Assembly: GCA_964057225.1 (NCBI GenBank)
Contig: OZ059896.1
Location: 10,044,001-10,108,000, forward strand
Source: Auanema rhodensis
Lineage: Eukaryota; Nematoda; Chromadorea; Rhabditida; Rhabditidae
Direction of reading: 5' to 3'
DNA: 64,000 nucleotides
Notes under the pieces: generated by a model
Database searches by the model: none
Told to the model about the DNA's origin: nothing
The model's input: the letters and a program-made list of their open reading frames with translations, nothing else
Position numbers and translations under genes: made by a program
Shown here: positions 53,253 through 64,000 of the stretch, in pieces
Layout: each line of letters starts with the position of its first letter
How positions within the stretch are numbered: position 1 is the stretch's first letter

Positions 53253-55729
53253 AAGTTTTCATACTATCCTCAATTTACATGCACATGAATATAAAAAATG
53301 AAATTAAACTAAAATAAAAATGATGATGAATAAGAGAATATAAAAAAAAGTTTCGAGAAACGGAAAGAAATAAAATATACATATCTAACTAACTAACTAA
53401 CTAACTAGCTACTTTTTGGCTTATATCTTCGCTGATAGGAACTAGAAATTACGTTTTTTGCTTTCTATACTTAAAAACTGAAATTTTACTTTGTAAGTTT
53501 ACTTTGTTGACAAATAAGGATAATAGTTGAGTTAGAAGGTATAATTAGACTCAACATATAGTAAAGAGAGAAAAAGATGAAGAAAAAGAGCTTCAAACAA
53601 TCGTTCTTTGTATGTCTGAATAGAATTATGTATGTGTTGAAAAACTTTTAAAAAAAATGAATAAAGGATCATTCAAATTATTGATTATACACATAGTTAG
53701 GCTGATGATGTGTTTAAATAATTTGAGTAAATACATAAATAATTATATTAATATAATATGAAATAGTTAAATATGCAACCGTTCTTCTTATGATTGGCAC
53801 TTCATTAAATGGAAATTAAGTTTATTTCACGTCAAATACGTGAATTTCATTTACTTATTCAAATGAAGAGACATTTAACGTTCGTAAGCAAGTAATAAAT
53901 AAATGGAATGTGAGTAGTACTCATTATTAGAAACATTATTCTACAAATTTTCGAAAATTTGAAAAATTCCAATAGTAAAATGACATATGAGATCAATTAA
54001 CTATATATATATTATATAATAAAAAAGACTTATACTAATAGTTAGTATGATTATAAATTATAAATATACAATTAATTTCTTTTTTTTTTCTATTTCAAAT
54101 ATTTTTTTTTGTTTTGTTTACTAGTTTTCACCTCATGTGTTTGAAACATTCTTTTTTTGTTCCTGGACGAAATATGCTATGTACACATTACCAGTATTAC
54201 ACTTGTAAATTTATATTTTCTTCTTTTTTTTTTTTTTAAATCTTAAAAATCTGTTGAGTTCATATCAACAACAAAAATCTGAGCAATTCTATATTTAAAG
54301 GTTTAGACCAATTTAAGAGCCAATAACAAAGTAACATTGTGAACCTTATATGTAAGTCTGCGTTGTTCAATTTTCTTTTTATTCCATTTTTCTCTCCTTC
54401 TCTCCTGTATCCTTTTCCTTCCTTCTGCTTTTACTACTTCTAGCTTTTCGAATGCTCAATACAATCTTGGAAATCATTGAGAAAAGCTTTCAAGATTTGA
54501 AAAGGAGGAGTGCCCAGAACAAAAAATGAAGAAGAAGAAGAAGAAGAAGAAAAAGAAAAGAGAAGCAGCCGGTGATGTTGGCAAATCGACATAAGGATTC
54601 GCCTGTTCTTCTCCATTTGCCTCACCACCGACTTCTCTTCGAAGCGACGATTCTCTTCATCCGATCTCTGAGGAGGTTCATAAAGTGAGTGTAATGTTGA
54701 GATCACTAACTGCTCTGCGAATATGCTCGAAGGCGTTTGGAAAAGAAAAATAAAACCGATAGATGAGATGAGCTAAGCAGGCAAATTGTTGATAAATCAC
54801 ACAAAAGGAATAAATCAAAAAACATCTGGATCATCTCCTTTTCATGAAATATATAAATTCAGCTTTTTGTTGTTTCTTTTTCCAACTTTTTTGCTAGATT
54901 TACTTTTCTTTTAGTCTTTTTCCTATTATTTTATTTCAATGTCATATGTTATACAAAGGTCTCTCGTTTAAGCGGACCTCTGATGAAAACAAGCTCAGGC
55001 GATATGTCAGGTAAAGCTTCTTTTCACATCTTTTCTGCTAAAAGATTGTGTTCAGTTCAACAACATTGTTCACTTCAATCTATCCCTGAATCATACGTTT
55101 CGTCAGTTTTGTTTGAGCTTGATGTAGAGAAAAGGAAAAAGTTTGCAATAAAACAAGATATTTTACAAAAATGATATCATCATTATCATATAATTTACAT
55201 TGAACTTTCAACTTTTTCTATTTTTAAGCTAAAATTATCTTTTTCCTTTTTCTATAACAACTGATAAAAATACTTAAATATAATGATATCTACAATGAAT
55301 ACTAGAAGTTTTTGACACAAGCTATCATTGATATTAGATTGTTAATTAAATATTTGAAATGACATAAAAAGTATTATGATTACTCTTATCATTCTAATAG
55401 CAGAAAAGCATCCGAAAAAGAACAAAATGATTAAGAAAAATTTTGAAAATATTTGAAAAAAATTTTTTTTAGAAAAACGAGATGTAAAAATGAAATTATG
55501 AATATAGTTTTAATGTGATTAAGTAGATATAAATAATATAAAATATAGCAATAATTCAATATAATTTTGATTAAGTTGAGTTGAACATTTTAAATTTATT
55601 TGAATGATTAATATCATTATATATTTTATTTCATATTATAGTTAGTTATATAAAATATTTAAATCATACTTTCAATAATCGAATGAAACATTCATTATAA
55701 GATTGATGAATATGTTATATGTCTCGTAC

Positions 55730-55874
55730 CTTTTGTTCCATTTACTGGTATAGTTAATGTGACATGATCTCCAGTTGAAGTTGTGGTTGTTGCGATGACC
55801 TGCTGCTGTGGCTCATCAGGAGATGCTCCAGCTGTAACGGAGCTAACACGAAATCGTCCACCACCGGTCGGCAT
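55730..55874 (-). CDS. KCC alternative first exon 1a (RFRV-containing N-terminus)
   Basis: ATG at 55872-55874 starts MPTGGGRFRVSSV, close to the MPTNFTVVPV-type start of animal KCC proteins as I remember the family. It runs 145 coding bases to donor GTACGAG (55723-55729) in phase 1, the phase needed by the shared exon at 45536-45594. An in-frame TGA is eight codons upstream. Residues 7-10, RFRV, fit the [R/K]F-x-[V/I] docking motif for the kinases SPAK/OSR1 (one kinase, Fray-like, in invertebrates). The rest is Q/T/S-rich and probably disordered. The intron to the shared exon is about 10.1 kb and contains exon 1b. Confidence 0.85.
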
Positions 55875-58800
55875 GGCTTCAGATGACGATGAAGATCAAC
55901 TACAACGAGATGATCGTGTGAGTTAAACTGCAATGAATTCTTGATCATGAGCTTTTAATGAATAGTCATGAAAATGGAATGACGATAGAAAAATGTCGGA
56001 GGAAATAATGTGAATCCGAATACAAAGCTCTTCGAAACAATTCGTTTTACTTCTAATCTATGAATGTTGTTTCCAAATGGTGAGCAGAAGATAGCCGATT
56101 TGATTACATAGTTGAAAAAAAACTGAATTTCGGCTGTATGAAGAAATAGGAAACATGAGATATAACTGAATATTGTGAAAAAGAAAAGGAACGATCAAAG
56201 AAGGAAAATAAAAAAGTTAAAGAGCCAAAAACGGCAAAAGCAACCAATCTCTACGTCAGCAGGATCAAAAATGAAATGTCATGTTGGGCGTAAAAGTTCA
56301 CGTTGAGTGTATGTGTTCGTTGGGTTAAAACGGAGGTATTTATAAATTAAGTGAGGAAGAAACACAGATTGAAAGAGAAGGAGAACAAAAAAAGAAAGAA
56401 GATGAAAGAAACATGAAAAGAAGGAAAGAGTGACAACTAGCAATTAGCATACAGCCCAAGTAGATGAAGCTGTGCAAGCAGCATGATGAATGGAAATAGA
56501 GAGGAAACACATGAAACGTTGAGTGGACAAGAGATTTCTCAAATAAGATATTGGTGAAATAAATTTTAAATTTACGAAATCGAGATTTATTTAATATCAA
56601 TTTGTCTTAAATTAGCAAAAAATATATAAATATATAACTATATGCTCATATATACATAAAAGTTGGTTGTCATATAAATTTGAGTAAAAATGGAGGAAGA
56701 ATGAAAAATTGAATGATATGGAAAGTGAAACGAATACGAGAGAGACAGCCTCTTCCTGTTAGTCTACGTATTGCACGAAAAGCTTAAGATAGTTGGTTAG
56801 TGGAATAGATATACGCTTTCCAGATACTTCTCTTTCTCTTCTCCTTCATCAGATGATTGAGACGTGCGTGAATCTGCTCGTCCGTGTTTTGTCAACTGAA
56901 ACACTGTTCAGTAGTATAAGTAGGATAAAGAGAAAATGGACGAATGGTAAGAAAAAACATATATTGAGAGGGCAATGAAGAAACAGAGTAATGGAAAGTT
57001 TCTAAAAGGTGTTGATGAAAATAATTATGTTGGAGAGAAAGAGAAAGAGAGAGAGAGTTAAACAAGGGAAAGACAGACAGAGAGACAGATAGAGAGGGAG
57101 GGAATTATTTGAGAGGAAGAGAGAAAAGTAGAGAAAAGAAGAAGCAGGCAGTGGTTCAAAAGCAGTTACGAAGCTGAGACTGCAACCCCCTTCCCTCTCA
57201 GCTTTTCTCTCACTATCTCATGCTCTCTTTCGTTTCGCAGATCTGTTTCTCTCCTGGTTTTTATCCTGTGAGACTATACTTCTCTGTTGCCTGACTAAAA
57301 GCTAGAGTTGCAGAGAAACGGAGATGCATGCACATATACACAGGAGAGACACCACATGGGGTCATTCCATGTGCTTCTGCTTCTGCCTTCTTACTACGGC
57401 GACCATTCACTGCATTGAAAATGAATAGGAAAAAAAGACGTAGTAGTTGTTGAAGAAGAAGAAGAAGAAGGAAGAGAAGAAGATGCCGACGACCACGACG
57501 ATCGAAAGGAAGATGATGATGATGTTGGTGATGATGATGATGAAGACGACAAATTGAAGTTTGTGAACGAATTGAAAGAGAATTGTAAGAAAAAGCTATT
57601 TGAAGAGAGATATACACAAATAGATCCGTGTGTACAAACATATGTATAAGAGAAAAACATTTTTAGCTCATTCATTATCCTAAAAACTGATGTGCAGAAA
57701 GTGAAAAGGACTACAGAGTAAAATGTTTAAAGTCATGAAGACTAAAAATGAGCCAAGCAGACAGAATGGCTGGAAAAGCTGATAAAGACGGTTAAGTTCG
57801 GGCGGTTTCCAATACTATGAATCAGAGTTCGGAAATTAAAATATAATCTACTGATCAATGTGAGTACCAAAATGATACTTGTAGGTATAATTTCAAATGA
57901 GACGTATCAGAGTGACAACAACGTTCATTCAATACGACCTGCTTAACTACGGAACTTGACAACAAGGATTTAAAAAAGAAAAGAAAAGAGATATACCACA
58001 TAGACAATGTGCAGGGAATGGGAAAAGACACAGAAAACATAAGTAAGAGGAAAACGAAGAGAAATAGAGAGAAGTGACACTATGAGAGCAAAAGATGTTA
58101 TGGACATTCTCAAAAAAGCGGAGGACACCAGAACGACAAAAAGGAAAAATGCAATTATCTTCAAGGAGAAGACACAGAAGCATCGCAAGATGCAGCAGAT
58201 TCGCGAGAAATACAAGAATGGCTCTGGCCACGGCAACTCATCTAACAACGATGAGGACGAGTACAGCGACAACAGGAGACGACAATTTCTTTTTCGGAGA
58301 GGAACTTCCGATGGCGTCATCTTTGACGAATCTTAAGTCAGACTTGGAATCGCGAGTTTAAGGCTCGTTAGAATACTGAAACGGCTGTCAGCAGTTGTTT
58401 AAAGAGGCCATTAAAGCTCAAGGTTCATGTAGCAGCTATATTCAATGTTTTGAGATGAGTGCAAGCAGAAAAGGTGAGAGATTGAATGAAAATATACAAA
58501 AATGATGAAAGCCTGTTGATAATGAGCACAGTTCTTGATATGATGTAGACATGAAAAAAGATGGAAAGCTGTATGAGAGATATGATGAAAGGGTGGAGAA
58601 AATGAAATGAATGGTTGTATACTACTGATAGCTTTCACGAGTCATTAAAATGCTTTTGTGCTCTTTTGAAGTGGAATACCGGTAAGATATTCGGATTATA
58701 CTTCTCTTAGAATATGTCTTTAAACATACCTAAGAGCTTGAAAAGTTGAATGTAAACGTGTATGGGATATTGAAGATGCTGGAAAAGTGGAAATAAGACG

Positions 58801-59813
58801 AAAAACAAACATGAAAGGCGATGAAGTTTGGCCTTTTATGACCAAAAAGCTGGCATCAAATAGAGAAATATGTGAGAAAAAAAGAATAACGAGTGATAGT
58901 TGTTGAAATGACGTTAGCGGATTAGAGCCTATGTATGTTTAGGAGTACATAAAATGTTTTTATAGTTAAGTTTTATATTAAATTACTATAATAAGATTGA
59001 ACTTTGATATAAGTTATCATAGCATATTCTATGTATACAGAAACATTTTCTTTTCTTTTTCGTTTTTTTTTGCTTATAAAAGCAATATTAGTTGGATGGA
59101 GAAGCCATTTTATCATCAGAGTTAGTTATGTAAAATTTAATTTAAATATTCTAAAGGTATATTTCATTGAAATGAAACATTTTCATTGAAAATATATAAA
59201 CGAAAATAGAAAAAAAGAAATTTGATGATCCAAATAAGATTAATCAACAGTAGGTGTCTTGTTATCGTTTAAAATAGATAAGAAGAGTTTGCACAGTGCT
59301 CAGAAAAACGTTTCATTTTCCCTTCTTCAGCACAAAATCTTATAACCTGTTTCTTCAAATTGAGTTAGTTCTATATTATAAGCATATATCGATTAATTTA
59401 ATGAAAATACGAAGCGGAAATTGGAAATATTCTAAGAATAAATTCAAGTTATGTATATGGGAGAGTATTCATTGAGATTCCAAATATGAAAACAAAAATT
59501 TTGAAGAAAAAAAAAACAAAGTCGGTCTTCTATTCATATGTCTCTATGTATATATATATATCAATCTCAGTTATATATATATGTATGTATATATGAATAT
59601 GAAAATGAAATTAAAACAATATTTTTATTTCGTCTAATTATTTTTTTATCTTTAAAAAATAATGTTTATTTAACATAGGTCCTGATAAACATGACTAAAA
59701 AGGGATGCTTTGCTAGAATAAATTAACAGAATGACAGCTGGAGCTTTTTAAAATATTTTGCATTAAAATTGTAATGATTGGAAAATGAATGTAAGATAGA
59801 AGAAAGAAAGAGA

Positions 59814-59852
<39 letters not shown>

Positions 59853-60853
59853 AGATAAAGAGAAAGAGAGAGATGAAACACTAGAAACGGATTTAAGAAA
59901 AGTTCTATGAACTTCTACAAGAGATTTAAACATACATGCATACATGTATCTATACATATATAGATATAGATATAGATATACACTTAACTATATAAACGTA
60001 TATACATATATCTACACAGTTAGTTACATATATATACATATACATATACATATTTATATGTTATTTTATCATAAAATAGGTTTAGAAAGCATAGTAAAAA
60101 TAAAATTTATTCAGATATATGTATATTGCACATATGAAGTCTTTTGGAAACTTTTCAATATGGCAGATGTGGAAATCTGAATATGAACAGGACAGAAAGA
60201 TCAAAAGAGAGAAAGAGGTAATGAAAGAAATGAAAAACTTGAGTATGGAGGAAGAAGGATAACAAAAAAAATTTTACATGAAGATTGAAATGGGCGGTCA
60301 TAAACATGATTAATAGAATTGGCAAAATGGATAGAGAACCGAAGATGAGCTATTAGAAAAGAACTCAAATGAGCAGAGTTTTTTCTTTTCTTTAATTGCT
60401 TGAATCTTTGAATCATTTAAGTTGAATAAAAAAAAAACTATTTTATGAACTATAGGAAAGACAAAATGAAAATCAACGGAGCCCAAGTCCGGTTACAGCT
60501 ATTAAAATCACTCTTCATTTTTAGCCTTTCCTTGAAAACCATGAGAGAAAGAGAAAGGATAACGACCGGATTTGGTGTACTTGATATGGCTGTTTGAGCA
60601 GCAGGGAAAGCAGTAAGGGAACAAGAAATGACAAATTGTCGAATTGAGCGTGGTGAGAGAGAACGTAAGGGACGTAGTGGTAGAGATAGGAAGGATAAAG
60701 AGAAGATGAGGAAAAGATGATGAGACGAACGACAGCTAGATAGGAAAGGAGAAAAAAAAGAGTGTTTGTTGTTGTGAGAGACAAGAAGGAGAGATAAAGA
60801 GATAGAGTAGAAGAGAAGAAAGAAAGTTGTAGCGAGAAGAAGAAAAAATTAGA

Positions 60854-60856
<3 letters not shown>

Positions 60857-60916
<60 letters not shown>
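60857..60916. repeat. GA microsatellite
   Basis: About 60 bases of uninterrupted GA dinucleotides in the gene-free right end. Confidence 0.95.
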
Positions 60917-60921
<5 letters not shown>

Positions 60922-62984
60922 CTGTAGGGAAAGAGATAAATATTTCGAACCGTCTGAGTTTATGATTCTTTTCGATGAGCTTTAAGTGAATAACAAACTA
61001 ACTTGCCATGTATAATCTATTCATCTTCTTTTTTCCTCATTTTAAATTAGCATATTGAAGAGATTGTAAAAAAGAAAAAGAAAATCAATGAATTTTTATA
61101 AATGAGAAGATAATATATAAAATATATTAATGATAACTATATGTATATAATTATATTAAATATTTTTCTTATACTTTATATACTATGTCTTTGACATCTT
61201 GTTGCTCATATTTGATCCTTTGTAGTGGTTTCTTATTTCTTTTTTTTTATTTAAACTTAAAAAATAAAATAAAATAATACAACAATACAACAATGTTCTT
61301 CAAAACAGAAGAGATGTATATTTGAATTTTGCAAAAAAAAAAGAAAAAGAAGATTGTATTCTGCATTTCGGTATAATATATTTAATTATATTGATATAAT
61401 TATATTGAGTTCAATGAGAAATGTTTAGAAAACAGACGCTTAATAGATAATATATACACACATACATTGTATATTCAATGATATCAATTTAGCTAATTCG
61501 TAATATTTCATATAATCTTTTTAGAAAAATATTATTGGAATTAAAGAGAATTTTTCTTAGAAAAATCATATATTGAAATTATATGAAATATTGGTTAGAA
61601 AATGAAGAGAGAGATAGAGATAAAATTAGAGAAAGAGTCAGTGTAGAATAGAGAGAGAGAGATAAAGAGATAGAGAGAGAGAGAAAGAAAGAGAGAGAGT
61701 AGGAGATTTGATTAGTATGGATGATTATCATTACCTGAAGCGAATTGAATTCAGGCGATTTTCAAGCTCTCAGTCTCCTACTCTACCGCACCCAATCACT
61801 GGTTGCTTTTCCAACTGAATGAAAATGACTATATCCTTCACTTCAGATCACTTCAATAGAAGTTAGAAAAAACTACAATTTTAACTTTGCTTACAAACTT
61901 GGCAAAACAAACCTTTTCAATACTTTATGGGGGGGGGATTGAAACTAAGAAGAAAAATTTTTTTTTTCTTAAATGATACTACAACTTTGAAGTTTTATTT
62001 TCAAGAAAAAAAAATTCTTTTAACACACTAAATATTTTGAATGATGTATGATGAGTAGACTACCATGTATCCGATAATTAAAAGAAAAAAAAATATATTT
62101 TTAGAATCGAATGACTTGTCTACCCCCAATGAATAATGAAGAAATTAAGAATGATAAGGCAATTTGTTCAGACGAACTTTTCAGCTTCTTGTCAGATCAC
62201 ATAATACCTATATATAGACATTTTTGAAATATATTATTGCTGATAAATTTGCAACGAATATTATATTTTTGTCAAGGATTATAGTTAAATGAATGATGGA
62301 AAAAATATATATAAATACTACTTTTATAATATAAATATATATTTATAATAATTAAAATTATAAATATGTATAATTTAATATATATTTTTAAATTATTAAT
62401 TATATCATATAGTTATTGCATATTTGATATATTTTTTGTTACTAAAATAACGGAACAAATTCATCTTTTTATTGTTTTATTGTCCAATACTTCAGAAGTA
62501 ATTTTTCAATTATTTCTGAAAGATTGGCAAGGCTGTTCAACAGAAAGCAGTTGATATTTGAAATTATCTAGTTCCATCATCTTCTCATCGAAATTTTAGC
62601 AATAAAAATATTGAAAATTGTCGTTGAAATAACTAAATTTTCAAAAAAATAAAATAAAAAAGAATAACAATATTGGATTAAGTATTAATGATAGAAAAGC
62701 CTCTGAAGAAGTGATGATGGTATAGGATTTGATTGGTGATAAGAAATTTTTAATATGATAAGACTATCTTAACACACTTAATTGCTATTTTTATTCCGAC
62801 GATCCCATTCAGTTTTGTCTTATCGTTTCTAATATTTAGAGTTGCTTCTACTAAGATGCACAAAACTAAATATAGATAATACATATACAACAATAAATAA
62901 ATAATAATAAATATATTAATATAATTAACATAAAATATGTTTTTAAGATTATAATGAGAATCAGTATTAGATGTATATGGTACA

Positions 62985-63015
<31 letters not shown>

Positions 63016-63437
63016 TTATATAAAGAAATATTATTAAAGTTTAAAACTATGATCGTTTAAAACAAAAAAGAATCATATGAAAACAAGAATTTAGTTTTAA
63101 AATTGAAAAAAAAAGAATTATTCTCAATTCATATAAGCAGTAAATAAGTTTCCGGAAATATATGGCGATATAGATGTCGATTTGTTTATATATATACATA
63201 TATATATATATTTTTTATAAAGTAAAAAAGAAAACATAAGAAATAAAAAAATAGAAACTGATTGTAAATAAGAATTGAGGTACGTATGTATAGTGTACAT
63301 ATATCTCACAAAATAATGTGAAAGCTAGTAGTGATGAGATAAAAAAACAAAATAATGGAAAAACTTAATGACACGCTTAAGATAATAAATGATTTTTCAA
63401 TGATTAGTATGAAAGATGATGAATGAATTAAATAGGG

Positions 63438-63439
<2 letters not shown>

Positions 63440-63507
<68 letters not shown>

Positions 63508-63511
63508 GAGA
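63440..63511. repeat. GA microsatellite
   Basis: About 70 bases of GA dinucleotides with one ATAG interruption near the right edge, followed within 300 bases by a GTAT tetranucleotide run (about 63720-63750). Confidence 0.95.
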
Positions 63512-63717
63512 GGAAACTATTATATTGGAAAAAAATATTAGATGGATGAATAGATAGCCATATGAGAGTTAAAGAGGAAAGAAAAATAACAAATAAGAGT
63601 GAAAAACACGAAGAGAAATAGAATGGAAGGGAGGAAAGGACTGAGTAGGGAGAGAGAAGGGACAGGGATGGTAATAGATAGGAGATATACATACATCATC
63701 TGAATGACTATATATAC

Positions 63718-63748
<31 letters not shown>

Positions 63749-64000
63749 TATATATATATAACTATATATATATTTATATATGAAAGATAGAACAAAATAA
63801 AAAGGTGTAAATTGGCAAATATGATTTATGGATATACGAAAACTGATTTGACGGACAACAAAAAGGTTTGAAGAAGTTAAAGAAGATGCTGAAGAAGATG
63901 CGAACGGAAAAGCACTGACGACTGGCATCCTCAGGATAGGGAAAGCTTATTTTCGAATGTTTGTGGAAGGCAGGAAAGCAGCCAAAGATGGGAAAGAACA

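Larger units (their letters stand above)
46350..55729 (-). other. KCC long first intron (between exons 1a and 1b)
   Basis: About 9.4 kb, A/G-rich on the plus strand and so pyrimidine-rich in the transcript, with many GA arrays. One opposite-phase CT array (50363-50395) breaks the pattern. Less repetitive islands occur at about 46560-47060, 48570-48690, 48960-49310 and 49750-49960. They contain short open frames with no recognised domain and may be regulatory. No other gene is supported. Confidence 0.55.
55875..64000. other. Purine-rich right end, no supported gene
   Basis: About 8 kb, A/G-rich on the plus strand. GA arrays lie at about 57030-57060, 59811-59850, 60857-60916, 61610-61700 and 63440-63511, with a GTAT run at about 63720-63750 and a CT run at about 62983-63015. 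The first 2-3 kb upstream of exon 1a should include the distal KCC promoter. The islands at 57170-57400 and 58080-58360 are less repetitive and GC-richer. No open frame has recognisable homology. Confidence 0.5.

Noticed and set aside
52906-53262. 118-codon minus frame of alternating L and S
   Set aside because: Pure translation of a GA repeat.
1-64000. CRISPR arrays, operons, ribosome binding sites and phage or IS elements
   Set aside because: The window is eukaryotic (spliced genes, Pol III tRNA signals). No bacterial or phage feature was seen, and the regular repeats are microsatellites or the coding minisatellite.

Overview
This window looks like a piece of an AT-rich invertebrate nuclear genome. 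Genes are split by very short GT-AG introns (mostly 41-50 bases), there is a typical metazoan tRNA-Gly, and the proteins are animal families: a plexin, a K-Cl cotransporter, a group VI-type phospholipase A2 and a PAT/SLC36 amino-acid transporter. Compact introns and low GC fit a nematode, a mite or a rotifer. I cannot choose between these from the sequence alone.

Layout, left to right. (1) 1-1802, minus: the 5' part of an SLC36-like transporter that runs off the left edge. (2) 2199-3812, minus: an intronless secreted protein with four LysM domains and a long Q/Y/P/S repeat linker. (3) 3813-19846: about 16 kb without a recognisable gene, pyrimidine-rich on the plus strand. (4) 19847-28843, plus: a complete plexin in 31 coding exons (1951 residues by my splice model, reading frame consistent throughout). 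(5) 29842-32700, minus: a patatin-type calcium-independent phospholipase A2 in 13 exons (459 residues), convergent with the plexin. (6) 39085-39155, plus: tRNA-Gly(GCC). (7) 40258-55874, minus: a K-Cl cotransporter (KCC) with 23 shared exons and two alternative first exons about 9.4 kb apart. (8) 55875-64000: purine-rich, microsatellite-laden sequence with no supported gene.

Two observations stand out. First, the two KCC first exons have the same splice phase and each has an in-frame stop just upstream. The distal one encodes an RFRV motif of the SPAK/OSR1 kinase docking type and the proximal one lacks it. The WNK-SPAK/OSR1 target threonines in the C-terminus are present in both forms, so promoter choice may set kinase control of the transporter. 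Second, the non-coding DNA shows strong purine/pyrimidine strand asymmetry that follows gene direction: pyrimidines lie on the sense strand, with flips near the divergent and convergent gene boundaries. This suggests that much of the gene-free sequence is transcribed as long 5' introns or leaders.

Exon coordinates come from reading splice junctions by eye. For every complete model the exon lengths sum to a multiple of three. Nothing here was checked against a database or transcripts.
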